From Streptomyces tendae (GTDB taxonomy: Bacteria; Actinomycetota; Actinomycetes; Streptomycetales; Streptomycetaceae): a stretch of DNA of 64,000 nt. The stretch is taken from NCBI RefSeq assembly GCF_014650435.1, contig NZ_BMUY01000003.1:1-64000 (forward strand), written 5' to 3'. A model generated the notes under the pieces. It was not told the DNA's origin and ran no database searches. It saw only the letters and a list, made by a program, of their open reading frames with translations. This document shows positions 27,413 through 35,241 of the stretch, piece by piece. The position numbers were made by a program, and so were the translations under genes. Position 1 is the first letter of the stretch; every line of letters begins with the position of its first letter.

Positions 27413-27451
27413 ACCATGCGGCTGAACATTTCAGCTTGTCAAACAACTGGG

Positions 27452-27457
27452 TACCCT
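27452..27457 (+). promoter_or_regulatory. -10 box of a leaderless promoter for the marR gene
   Basis: TACCCT ends 7 nt before the ATG at 27465; a weak -35 (tttcag, 27429-27434) is 17 nt upstream and falls within the partial operator. Confidence 0.6.
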
Positions 27458-27464
27458 GGATCGC

Positions 27465-27938
27465 ATGGCCACACCACGCGACACGACCCGCCGCCCCGAC
27501 GCTCTCACCCTGGAAGTCGTCGAGCTGATCGGCGAGGTGGTGGCCCGCTTCCACGCGGACTACGAGGAGGCGGCGGCGGAGCGCGCCCTGACCGGGGCGC
27601 AGGCCAAGCTGCTGAGCCTGCTGTCGCTCGAGCCGCTGCCGATGCGGAAGCTGGCCCAGAAGCTGAAGTGCGAGCCGTCGAACGTCACCGGGATCGTGGA
27701 CCGGCTGGAGGCACGGGGCCTGGTCGAGCGCCGCCCCGACCCCGGCGACCGCCGCGTGAAGGTCGCGGCGGCGACGGAGGAGGGCCGCCGGGTGGCCCGG
27801 GGACTGCGGGAGTCCCTGCACTTCGCGCGCGAGCCGCTGGCGGGGCTGTCGGAGGCGGAGCGGGTGGCGCTGCGGGACGCGCTGCGTCTGATGGTCGGGG
27901 AGGGTTCGAAAGCCTTCCCTCCCTCGCCGGACCATTGA
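27465..27938 (+). CDS. MarR-family transcriptional regulator
   Basis: A 157-residue winged-helix regulator. The DNA-binding core is at residues about 45-105: PMRKLAQKLKCEPSNVTGI (recognition helix), VDRLEARGLVERRPDPGDRR (wing) and VKVAAATEEG. Helices at both ends form the dimer interface. The only cysteine lies in the recognition region (Cys in LKCEPSN), so a thiol switch like OhrR is not indicated. It is divergent from the MDR oxidoreductase and presumably represses it and itself at the 27394-27444 sites. Confidence 0.93.
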   Translation: MATPRDTTRRPDALTLEVVELIGEVVARFHADYEEAAAERALTGAQAKLLSLLSLEPLPMRKLAQKLKCEPSNVTGIVDRLEARGLVERRPDPGDRRVKVAAATEEGRRVARGLRESLHFAREPLAGLSEAERVALRDALRLMVGEGSKAFPPSPDH

Positions 27939-27974
27939 ACCTGCCGTTGATGCAAGCTGGCTGCTTGCTCGGTT

Positions 27975-27999
27975 CGCCGCCGCGGACCCCGCGGCGGCG
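27975..27999. terminator. Bidirectional hairpin between marR and the aldo/keto reductase gene
   Basis: Perfect 11-bp stem cgccgccgcgg (27975-27985) with ccgcggcggcg (27989-27999), 3-nt loop. It abuts the stop codon of the leftward gene and lies 37 bp after marR. Confidence 0.8.
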
Positions 28000-28857
28000 T
28001 CACTTGCCGCTGAAGACGGGGAAGGCGCTGTGGTCGCCGTAGTCCACGTCGCGCAGGTCCCGCAGGGCGTTCATGTCCGTGTCGGTGATCTCGAAGTCGA
28101 CGTCGGCGTTGGAGCGCATGTGCTCGGGGTTGGCCGTCTTGGGCAGTGACACCGTGCCCAGCTGGAGGGTGTAGCGGATGCAGAGCTGGGGGACGGACAC
28201 GCCGTACCTCTCGGCCATCGACCGGACTTCGGCGTTCTCCAGGATCGCACCGTGCGCGATCGGCGAGTACGCCTCGACGAGGATCTGCCGGCTCTCGCAG
28301 AAGGCCAGCAACTCGGCGGGGGTGTTCCCGGCGTGTACGAGCAGCTGGTTCACGTGCGGGACGACGGTCGCGCCCTCGACGATGTTCTCCAGGTCGTGCT
28401 GCTGGAAGTTGGAGACGCCGATGGCCCGGATCTTTCCGGCCTGGTGGGCCTCCTCCAGTGCGCGCCACGCGGCGCGGTTGCCCTGGGCGTAGTCGCCGCC
28501 GCGGAAGTCGTCCCACGGCTGCGGGCTGTGGATCAGCATCAGGTCGATGCGGTCCAGGCCCAGCTTCTCCAGCGAGCCGTCGATCGCGGCGAGCGCCTGG
28601 TCGTAGTCCTTGATCTCCGCGGCCAGTTTGGTCGAGACGAACAGCTCCTCGCGCGGCACGCCCGAGGTGCGCACGCCCTCGCCGACGCCGCGCTCGTTGC
28701 CGTACGCCTGGGCGGTGTCGATGTTGCGATAGCCGATCCGTACGGCCGCGCGGACCGCCTCGGCCGCCTTGTCGTCGTCGATGAACCAGGTGCCGAGCCC
28801 TAGCTTCGGGATCTCGACGCCGTTCGACAGGGTGTAGGTCTCCTCCAGGACGGTCAT
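28000..28857 (-). CDS. Aldo/keto reductase (AKR5/2,5-diketogluconate-reductase-like)
   Basis: A 285-residue NADPH-dependent reductase. Tetrad: Asp47 and Tyr52 in NIDTAQAYG, Lys77 in VSTKL, His110 in LIHSPQPW. The SNGVEIPKLGLGTW start and IGVSNFQ motif are typical of the AKR3/AKR5 group. Its ATG overlaps the stop of the cupin gene by 4 nt (28854-28857). It is the last of three genes (carboxymuconolactone decarboxylase, cupin, reductase), a set often found together in bacteria and thought to process small carbonyl compounds; the actual substrate is unknown. Confidence 0.94.
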   Translation of the reverse strand: MTVLEETYTLSNGVEIPKLGLGTWFIDDDKAAEAVRAAVRIGYRNIDTAQAYGNERGVGEGVRTSGVPREELFVSTKLAAEIKDYDQALAAIDGSLEKLGLDRIDLMLIHSPQPWDDFRGGDYAQGNRAAWRALEEAHQAGKIRAIGVSNFQQHDLENIVEGATVVPHVNQLLVHAGNTPAELLAFCESRQILVEAYSPIAHGAILENAEVRSMAERYGVSVPQLCIRYTLQLGTVSLPKTANPEHMRSNADVDFEITDTDMNALRDLRDVDYGDHSAFPVFSGK

Positions 28858-29288
28858 GCGTTCGCTCCGTTCTTCGGCAGCTTGCCGTACACCTCGTCGG
28901 TGACGGGCTCCAGCCATTCGTTGCTGACACCTTCGCCCGGGGTGATGAAGGCGAGGTGGGAGAACCAGGCGTCGGCCTTCGCGCCGTGCCAGTGCTTCGT
29001 GCCGGCGGGGACGCGGATCACCGTGCCCGGCTCCATGCTGACGGGGTCCTCGCCCTCGGCCTGGTACCAGCCGCTGCCCGCCGTGCACAGCAGGATCTGG
29101 TCGCCGCCGCCGTTCGTGCCGTGGTGGATGTGCCAGTTGTTGCGGCAGCTCGGCTCGAAGGAGACGTTCGCTACGGGGACGCTGCCCGAGGTGAGCGGGG
29201 CCAGGTAGCTCTGGCCGATGAAGTACTGCGCGAAGGTGTCGTTCTTCTCCCCGAGCGGGAAGATCTGGTCGAATCCGCTGCCGGTCAT
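28854..29288 (-). CDS. Single-domain cupin protein
   Basis: A 144-residue cupin. Metal ligands are visible in NNWHIHHGTNGGGDQ (His53, His55, His56, Gln64) and in the second motif GTKHWHG (His99, His101), so a metal-binding enzyme is likely. Cupins in this gene context are sometimes annotated as carboxymuconolactone-decarboxylase partners or isomerases. No signal peptide. It is coupled by overlap to the downstream reductase and has a ribosome site (aaggagg) upstream, 24 bp after the decarboxylase stop. Confidence 0.88.
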   Translation of the reverse strand: MTGSGFDQIFPLGEKNDTFAQYFIGQSYLAPLTSGSVPVANVSFEPSCRNNWHIHHGTNGGGDQILLCTAGSGWYQAEGEDPVSMEPGTVIRVPAGTKHWHGAKADAWFSHLAFITPGEGVSNEWLEPVTDEVYGKLPKNGANA

Positions 29289-29312
29289 CTTGTTCCTCCT
29301 TCCGGTTCGGGA

Positions 29313-29633
29313 TCAGGCGGAGCGCTCGTCCGTGATCCTCTTCAGCAGGGTGATCGCGGTCATGGCGTTGGGCCATCCGGCGTAGAACGCCAGGTGCGTG
29401 ATCGCCTCGGACAGCTCCTCGACCGTGAGCCCGTTGTCCAGGGCCACACCCAGGTGGTGGGGCAGCTGCTCGCTGCGGTAGAGGGCGGCCAGCACACCGA
29501 CCGTGACCAGGCTGCGGTCCCGCGGGGAGAGCCCGGGGCGCTCCCACACGTCCTGGAACAGGACTTCGTCGGTGAGCTGGACCAGCTTCGGCGCGATACC
29601 GGCCAGCTCCTGGGGTGCGGACTGCTTGGCCAT
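29313..29633 (-). CDS. Carboxymuconolactone decarboxylase family protein
   Basis: A 106-residue all-helical protein. The family motif is YRSEQLPHHLGVALDNG, continuing LTVEELSEAITHLAFYAGWP. It contains no cysteine at all, so it is not an AhpD-type disulphide reductase but belongs to the true decarboxylase/unknown branch. The ATG at 29633 has aaggag 9 nt upstream; an in-frame extension further up is open but lacks a ribosome site. First gene of the three-gene operon and divergent from the XRE regulator. Confidence 0.9.
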   Translation of the reverse strand: MAKQSAPQELAGIAPKLVQLTDEVLFQDVWERPGLSPRDRSLVTVGVLAALYRSEQLPHHLGVALDNGLTVEELSEAITHLAFYAGWPNAMTAITLLKRITDERSA

Positions 29634-29871
29634 GGGGTGACTCCTTGTGAGGCGCGGAGACGGGGATGCGGCACGAGGGTGCGGTATTGCCACTGTCGTC
29701 CACCCGGGGCCGGCAGGCATCCCGCAAGGGGTGGCCGCCTTCTGCCTTCCGGGCCAGGCCGGGCCGGGCCGCATCTGCTGACACCGTCGAGGAAACCGCA
29801 GCTCACAGGCGTGCGGAAGGCTCTGCCGTGCCAGGTACCGGCAGAACCTCCCAGCCGGCTCCCGCTCCTCC

Positions 29872-29877
29872 TAACCT
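29872..29877 (+). promoter_or_regulatory. -10 box of a leaderless promoter for the XRE regulator
   Basis: TAACCT ends 7 nt before the ATG at 29885, with no ribosome site. Confidence 0.6.
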
Positions 29878-29884
29878 GGACAAC

Positions 29885-30772
29885 ATGGACACCAGCCGCG
29901 ACATCCGGGACTTCCTCGCCACCCGCCGTGCCAAGATCACCCCCGAGCAGGCCGGCCTGCCCGACTTCGGGAACGGCAAGCGAAGGGTCCCCGGACTGCG
30001 CCGCGAGGAAGTCGCCCTGCTCGCCGGTGTCAGCATCGACTACTACGTCCGCCTGGAACGGGGCCGGCTCGCGGGCGCCTCGGAGGAAGTCCTCGACGCG
30101 CTCTGCCGCGCCCTCCAGCTCGACGACGCCGAACGCTCCCACCTGCACGACCTGGCCGCCGCCCAGCGTCAGCGCCCGGCCCGCCGCACCCCTCGCCGGG
30201 CCAAGGACGCCGTCCCTGCCAGCCTCAAGCGGGTCCTGGAGTCCATGACCGGCTCACCGGCCTTCATCCGCAACGGCCGCCTCGACATCCTCGCCGTCAA
30301 CGACCTCGGCCGTGCCCTGTACGCACCCCTGTTCACCGCCACGGCTCCCACCCCGGTGAACATCGCCCGCTTCCAGTTCCTCGACCCCGCCGGCCGCGGC
30401 TTCTTCCCCGACTGGAACGCCTCGGTCAACACCACCGTGTCCCTGCTGCGCACCGAAGCCGGCCGAGCCCCGGGCGATACCGAACTGACCGGGCTGATCG
30501 GCGAGCTCGTCACTCGCAGCGACGAGTTCCGTGCGGCCTGGGCCAAGCACGATGTGCGCCTGCACCGCACCGGCCGCAAGGCGTTCGGCCACCCGGCCGT
30601 CGGCGAGATCGCGCTCGACTTCGACGCCATGGAACTGCCCGCCCACCCCGGCCTCACGCTGACCGCCTACAGCGCCGAACCGGGCACCCCCGACCACGAC
30701 GCCCTCATGCTGCTCGCCTCCTGGGCCGCAACCGGCTCGGAGGCAGGCCATCAGGACGTACCCCGCCCTTGA
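29885..30772 (+). CDS. XRE-family regulator with MmyB-like ligand domain
   Basis: A 295-residue protein. Residues about 10-85 are a Cro/C1-type helix-turn-helix of the actinobacterial type (RRVPGLRREEVALLAGVS, then IDYYVRLERGRLAGASEEVL). Residues about 115-275 form the MmyB-like sensor domain (ILAVNDLGRALYAPLF, FLDPAGRGFFPDW, FDAMELPAHPGLTL). It is divergent from the decarboxylase-cupin-reductase operon by 251 bp, the usual arrangement in which this regulator controls the oxidoreductase genes. Ligand unknown. Confidence 0.92.
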   Translation: MDTSRDIRDFLATRRAKITPEQAGLPDFGNGKRRVPGLRREEVALLAGVSIDYYVRLERGRLAGASEEVLDALCRALQLDDAERSHLHDLAAAQRQRPARRTPRRAKDAVPASLKRVLESMTGSPAFIRNGRLDILAVNDLGRALYAPLFTATAPTPVNIARFQFLDPAGRGFFPDWNASVNTTVSLLRTEAGRAPGDTELTGLIGELVTRSDEFRAAWAKHDVRLHRTGRKAFGHPAVGEIALDFDAMELPAHPGLTLTAYSAEPGTPDHDALMLLASWAATGSEAGHQDVPRP

Positions 30773-30820
30773 GCGGGCCCCAGGCCGGGCAGGGCGTCTC
30801 CGGCGGGGCATGCAGAGCTG

Positions 30821-31615
30821 CTACGTGCACCACCACAGGAAGCGGTCGCAGGTTTCCGTCGGGGTCGGGTCCGGGGACGGCGGTGGGGTGGGGGTCGTCG
30901 TCGGGGGCGGGTCGTCGTCGGGCTCGGGGGACGAGGGGTCCGGGTCCGCGGGGTCGGTGGAGTCCGAGGGCTGGGGGCGGGAGGCTGACGGAGGGGCGGA
31001 GTGGGCCGCCGTCTCGGGTTTCGTCGTCTCCGAGGAGGACGAAGGGGACGCCGACGCCGATGTCGACGCCGACGCGCCGGGGGACGGTGTGCCGGAGGGC
31101 GTGGTCCTGCCCGAGGTGTCGTCGACCGGGACCGCCGACGCCTCGCCCACCTCGCGGGTCGCCTCGCCGTCCGTCGTCTCACCGCCCGCCGCGGCCGGTT
31201 TCTGAGGGGAGTGCGGGGCGTCCATGCCGAGTTCGGCGAGGCTCAGTCCACCGGCGGCCAGGACGAAGCCCGCGACGACGAGCAGGGTCCGGCGGCGGCG
31301 CCTGCGGTGTGCGGCGGCCTTGCGGTCGCGGCGGCTGGAGCGCGCGCCGGGCGGGGTGGCGTCGTCGGGGTCCTCGTCCGGGGCGTCTTCGGCGTCCTGG
31401 TCGAGGGTCCCGGCCGGGGCGTCGCCGGGCTTCTGCTCCGGGGCTTGCCGGGGGGTGCCGTCGGCCGACGACGGCTCGGTCCCGTATCGCGGACCGGCGC
31501 CCTCACTGGCCGTCAGAGCATCGCCCGACGCGCGGAGTTCGTGGGCGGGCGTGCCGCACCCCGGGCAGGCGAGGGCGCCGTTGAGGTGCCGTCGGCACGG
31601 GTGGCAGTAGTCCAT
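30821..31615 (-). CDS. Zinc-ribbon, single-span membrane protein (SCO2400-like)
   Basis: A 264-residue protein. The N-terminus MDYCHPCRRHLNGALACPGC holds two Cys-x-x-Cys pairs (Cys4/Cys7 and Cys17/Cys20), a zinc-ribbon. A basic stretch (HRRRRRR) precedes one membrane span at about 110-130. The following 120 residues are low-complexity Ser/Thr/Pro/Asp, probably exposed outside the cell wall. The very end, CDRFLWWCT, is a hydrophobic Cys-flanked tail. Function unknown; the layout (cytoplasmic zinc finger, span, disordered extracellular arm, short tail) suggests signalling or scaffolding. A TAACCT box lies 9 nt before the ATG. It converges with the XRE gene. Confidence 0.8.
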   Translation of the reverse strand: MDYCHPCRRHLNGALACPGCGTPAHELRASGDALTASEGAGPRYGTEPSSADGTPRQAPEQKPGDAPAGTLDQDAEDAPDEDPDDATPPGARSSRRDRKAAAHRRRRRRTLLVVAGFVLAAGGLSLAELGMDAPHSPQKPAAAGGETTDGEATREVGEASAVPVDDTSGRTTPSGTPSPGASASTSASASPSSSSETTKPETAAHSAPPSASRPQPSDSTDPADPDPSSPEPDDDPPPTTTPTPPPSPDPTPTETCDRFLWWCT

Positions 31616-31729
31616 GACGCGGGAAGGTTAAGTTCCGGGACGGGCGCGTTCCTAGAGGTCACTGTGAAAGTTGTGTGGGGAAGCACTTCGCCGGCGCCTC
31701 TCCCCCGCCTCGAAAGTGCCGAAACCGTT

Positions 31730-31811
31730 ATGGGTCCGACCCATTGACACTCCCCGCACCGCATCCTTACTGTCACGCCAGCATTTCGAACGAGTGACGA
31801 AATATCGAACA
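31730..31811 (+). promoter_or_regulatory. Promoter and operator sites of the sugar-acid dehydratase operon
   Basis: TTGACA (31744-31749) and TACTGT (31768-31773) form a promoter with an 18-nt spacer. A perfect 15-bp palindrome ATGGGTC-c-GACCCAT (31730-31744) abuts the -35. Two direct cgaac elements 19 nt apart (31787-31791 and 31806-31810) follow the expected start site; the second is part of atatcgaaca, also found before the gene at 34175. Confidence 0.65.
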
Positions 31812-31829
31812 GAATGAAGGGCAGCCGCC

Positions 31830-32996
31830 GTGCGCATCACCGGAATCAGCACACACGTGGTCGGGACGCCGTGGCGCAACCTGACCTACGTCCAGGTGCA
31901 CACCGACGAGGGCGTCACCGGCGTCGGCGAGACCCGGATGCTGGGGCACACCGACGCGCTCCTCGGCTACCTGAAGGAGGCCGAGGCCAACCACATTCTC
32001 GGTTCCGACCCGTTCGCTGTCGAGGACCTGGTCCGCCGCATGAAGTACGGCGACTACGGTCGCGCGGGCGAGATCGTGATGTCCGGCATCGCGGTCGTCG
32101 AGATGGCGTGCTGGGACATCAAGGGCAAGGCCCTCGGTGTCCCCGTGTGGCAGCTGCTGGGCGGCAAAGTCACCGACAAGGTCAAGGCGTACGCCAACGG
32201 TTGGTACACCACCGAGCGGACGCCGGAGGCGTACCACAAGGCCGCGCAGGGGGTCATGGAGCGCGGGTACCGGGCGTTGAAGATCGACCCGTTCGGCACC
32301 GGGCACTTCGAGCTGGACCAGCGGCAGACGAACTACGCCGTCTCCCTGATCGAGGCCGTGCGGGACGCCATCGGGCCCGACGCCGAGCTGATGCTGGAGA
32401 TGCACGGCCGGTTCTCGCCCTCCACCGCCGTCCGGCTCGCGCGCGAACTGGCGCCGTTCAAGCCGGCCTGGCTGGAGGAGCCCGTCCCGCCGGAGAACCT
32501 CAGGGCGCTGAAGAAGGTCGCCGAGAAGGTCGAGATCCCGGTCGCCACCGGCGAGCGCATCCACGACCGGATCGAGTTCCGCGAGCTGTTCGAGGACCAG
32601 TCGGTGGACGTCATCCAGCCCGACGTCGGTCACATCGGCGGCATCTGGGAGACCCGCAAGCTGGCCGCGACCGCCGAGACGCACTACACGCTGGTCGCCC
32701 CGCACAACGTCGGCGGCCCCGTGCTCACCGCGGCCTCCCTCCAGGTCGGGTTCACCTCCCCGAACTTCAAGATCCTTGAGCACTTCAACGACTTCGCGGA
32801 CGCGGAGATCAAGAAGGTCGTGAAGGGCGCGCCCCAGGTGGACCCGGAGGACGGATGCTTCCACCTCTCCGACGCGCCCGGTCTCGGCGTCGAGCTGGAC
32901 ACCGACGCGGCGGCCGAGTTCCCGCAGCAGCAGGCGCGGTTCGACCTGTGGGCCGAGGGCTGGGAGAAGCGCGCCCCCAAGGGGACCGGGGCATGA
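31830..32996 (+). CDS. Enolase-superfamily sugar-acid dehydratase (mandelate racemase/muconate lactonizing type)
   Basis: A 388-residue protein read from GTG with aagggcag upstream. The N-terminal capping domain (residues 1-115) is followed by a TIM barrel with YRALKIDPFG (the Lys-x-Asp base near residue 152), metal ligands in LMLEMHGRF, WLEEPVPPEN and ATGERIHDR, and the His region APHNVGGPV. These are the mandelate-racemase subgroup residues seen in galactonate-, gluconate- and related sugar-acid dehydratases. The neighbours (alcohol dehydrogenase coupled by ATGA overlap, sugar ABC importer, mutarotase) support dehydration of a sugar acid made by oxidation of the imported sugar. Exact substrate not readable. 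Confidence 0.88.
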   Translation: MRITGISTHVVGTPWRNLTYVQVHTDEGVTGVGETRMLGHTDALLGYLKEAEANHILGSDPFAVEDLVRRMKYGDYGRAGEIVMSGIAVVEMACWDIKGKALGVPVWQLLGGKVTDKVKAYANGWYTTERTPEAYHKAAQGVMERGYRALKIDPFGTGHFELDQRQTNYAVSLIEAVRDAIGPDAELMLEMHGRFSPSTAVRLARELAPFKPAWLEEPVPPENLRALKKVAEKVEIPVATGERIHDRIEFRELFEDQSVDVIQPDVGHIGGIWETRKLAATAETHYTLVAPHNVGGPVLTAASLQVGFTSPNFKILEHFNDFADAEIKKVVKGAPQVDPEDGCFHLSDAPGLGVELDTDAAAEFPQQQARFDLWAEGWEKRAPKGTGA

Positions 32997-34009
32997 GCGG
33001 CGCCGTCGTCGTCGAGGCGCCGGGGGTGCACCGGCTCGTGCCGCACGAGCCGCGTGAGCCGGGGCCCGGGGAGGCGCTGGTGCGGGTGCACGCCGCCGGG
33101 ATCTGCGGCAGCGACCGCGAGGTCTACCAGGGCAACCGGCCCGAGGGGTACGTGCGTTACCCGCTCACCCCCGGGCACGAGTGGTCCGGCACCGTGGAAC
33201 GGGTCGGCACCGGGGTGCCGGGCTCGCTGGTCGGCCGCAAGGTGGTGGGCGAGGGCTTCCGCAACTGCCAGGTGTGCGACCGCTGTCACGCGGGCGAGAC
33301 CACGCTGTGCACGGCCGGGTACGAGGAGACCGGGTTCACCCAGCCGGGCGCCATGGCGTCGACGCTGACCCTGCCCGCCCGGCTGCTGCACGCCCTGCCC
33401 GACGACGCCGATCTCACCGCCGCGGCCCTGCTGGAGCCCGCGGCGTGCATCGCCGCCGCCGCGCTGAAGGCGAACGCCCGGCCCGGCGAGCGCGTCGCCG
33501 TCGTCGGCACGGGCACGCTCGGCATGTTCGCCGTGCAGTTCCTGCGTGCCGGCTCCCCGGCCGAGCTGCTGGTGGTCGGGACGCGCGGGGACCGGGAGGC
33601 GCTGTCGCGGGAGTTCGGCGCGACCGACTTCCGTACCAAGGACCGGCCGCTGCCGGACGACTTCGACGTGGTGATCGAGACCGCCGGGTCCGCGGACGCC
33701 GCCCGCACGGCCGCCGCGCTGCTGCGCCGGGGCGGCCGGCTGGTGCTGACCGGCATCCCGGCCCCGGGCGCCGACGGCCTCGACCCCACCGACCTGGTCG
33801 TACGGCAGCTGGAGGTGCACACCGTCTTCGGGGCGCCGCCGGACGCCTGGGCGCACACGGTGCGGGTCTTCGCTGCCGGGCTGCTCGATCCGCGGCCGCT
33901 GGTGACGCACGAGCTGCCCCTCGCCGAGTTCTCGGAGGCCATCACGCTGGTGGGCTCCGGCGACCCGAAGGTCGGCAAGGTGCTGCTGCACCCGGACCCC
34001 CTCCCCTGA
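32993..34009 (+). CDS. Zinc-dependent alcohol (sugar/polyol) dehydrogenase
   Basis: A 338-residue MDR dehydrogenase. The catalytic zinc ligands lie in AAGICGSDREVY and TPGHEWSGTV; the structural zinc loop NCQVCDRCHAGETTLC carries its four cysteines. The Rossmann motif is VVGTGTLGMFAVQF. It resembles galactitol/threonine/sorbitol dehydrogenase-type enzymes that oxidise polyols or aldoses. The ATG overlaps the dehydratase stop (32993-32996), so the two proteins are made together, consistent with an oxidative sugar pathway. A strong hairpin follows. Confidence 0.92.
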   Translation: MSGAVVVEAPGVHRLVPHEPREPGPGEALVRVHAAGICGSDREVYQGNRPEGYVRYPLTPGHEWSGTVERVGTGVPGSLVGRKVVGEGFRNCQVCDRCHAGETTLCTAGYEETGFTQPGAMASTLTLPARLLHALPDDADLTAAALLEPAACIAAAALKANARPGERVAVVGTGTLGMFAVQFLRAGSPAELLVVGTRGDREALSREFGATDFRTKDRPLPDDFDVVIETAGSADAARTAAALLRRGGRLVLTGIPAPGADGLDPTDLVVRQLEVHTVFGAPPDAWAHTVRVFAAGLLDPRPLVTHELPLAEFSEAITLVGSGDPKVGKVLLHPDPLP

Positions 34010-34012
34010 GCC

Positions 34013-34057
34013 GTACGCCGGTGCGGGGGCGACCTGACGGCCTCCGCACCGGCGTAC
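34013..34057 (+). terminator. Hairpin after the alcohol dehydrogenase gene
   Basis: Perfect 14-bp stem (34013-34026 with 34044-34057) and 17-nt loop, starting 3 nt after the stop. It separates this operon from the next gene, which carries its own copy of the operator motif. Confidence 0.8.
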
Positions 34058-34136
34058 ACCCACCGGACCGGACGTCGCGCATCCGAGTCGCCCCCACCCG
34101 AAGGCGCTCGCACCGCGGCACCCCTACCCGCAGCCG

Positions 34137-34161
34137 CGAACTTCGTCCGACATATCGAACA
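34137..34161 (+). promoter_or_regulatory. Operator-like site upstream of the gene at 34175
   Basis: GTCCG-N6-CGAAC (34145-34160) matches the arabinanase site GTTCG-N6-CGAAC in nine of ten half-site positions, and atatcgaaca (34152-34161) is shared exactly with the site at 31802. A second cgaac lies 19 nt upstream (34137-34141), the same spacing as at 31787/31806. Confidence 0.6.
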
Positions 34162-34174
34162 CTAAGGAACGCTT

Positions 34175-35146
34175 GTGACCGACGCTTCCGCCACGGCCGC
34201 CGCACGCAGGCCCGGTGAGCAGGCCCTCACCGCCCTCGGCCTGGCCGCGCCCGCCCCCGACCCCGCCGACGCCTCGCCGCACTCCTTCCCGGGCGGCGGC
34301 CGCTGGCGCACCGAGATCCCGTCCTGCGAGGGGCCGGAGGCGCTGGGGGTGGTGCTCAAGGAGTCCTCGCGCCTCGACGTGCCGATCCACCGGATCAGTC
34401 AGGGCAGCGGCGTGTGGATGCTGACCGACGCCGAGATCACCGAGATGGTCGAGGCCACCGCCGAACGCGACATCGAGCTCTGCCTGTTCACCGGCCCGCG
34501 CGGCACCTGGGACATCGGCGGCTCCACCCGGACCGACTCGGGCGGTGCGGGCCTCAGGGCGCGCGGCCACTCCGCGGTCGCCGGATGCGTCGAGGACGCC
34601 GTGCGGGCGAGCGAGCTGGGCGTCAAGTGCCTGCTCGTCGCCGACGAGGGCGTGCTGTGGACGCTGCACCGGGCCCGCGCGGCCGGCATCCTGCCCGCCG
34701 ACACCACGCTCAAGCTCTCCGCACTCGTCGGTCCGGTCAACCCGGCCTCGTACGCGGTGTACGAGCGGCTCGGCGCCGACTCCATCAACGTGCCCAGCGA
34801 CCTGACGCCGGATCACCTGACCGAAATACGTCGGGTTTCGGCCGCGCCGATGGACATGTACATCGAGGCTCCCGACGACCTCGGCGGCTACGTGCGGATG
34901 TACGAGGTCGCCGAACTGATCCGGCGCGGCGCCCCGCTGTATCTGAAGTTCGGCCTGTCCAAGGCGCCCGGGATCTACCCGTACGGCCACCACCTGCGGG
35001 AACTGACGCTGGCCACCGCGAAGGAGCGGGTGCGGCGCGGTCGGCTCGCCCTCGACCTGCTCGCCCGGCACGGGGCGGACGGGGACATGGCGCCGCTCGG
35101 CACCCGGCTGCCGGGGCCGCTCAACCGGTTCGAGATCTCGTCATAA
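34175..35146 (+). CDS. Unassigned TIM-barrel-like enzyme of the sugar island (U32-peptidase-like)
   Basis: A 323-residue cytoplasmic protein read from GTG with aaggaac upstream. I do not recognise a firm family. Alternating beta/alpha segments are visible: [115 protein letters not shown]. The 'layered' strands with [10 protein letters not shown] and [10 protein letters not shown] suggest a TIM barrel, with some likeness to U32-peptidase/aldolase-like proteins. Its place between an oxidative sugar operon and the sugar importer, and the shared operator motif, imply a step in the same pathway, perhaps the aldolase or lyase that would otherwise be missing. Confidence 0.7.
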   Translation: MTDASATAAARRPGEQALTALGLAAPAPDPADASPHSFPGGGRWRTEIPSCEGPEALGVVLKESSRLDVPIHRISQGSGVWMLTDAEITEMVEATAERDIELCLFTGPRGTWDIGGSTRTDSGGAGLRARGHSAVAGCVEDAVRASELGVKCLLVADEGVLWTLHRARAAGILPADTTLKLSALVGPVNPASYAVYERLGADSINVPSDLTPDHLTEIRRVSAAPMDMYIEAPDDLGGYVRMYEVAELIRRGAPLYLKFGLSKAPGIYPYGHHLRELTLATAKERVRRGRLALDLLARHGADGDMAPLGTRLPGPLNRFEISS

Positions 35147-35241
35147 CGTTCCGGAAACTCCCTTCTCAAAAGACGACACGACCGCGCACAATCCCACACA
35201 CCTGCCTCGCCGACCCAGCCCTCACATCAAGGATGATGACC

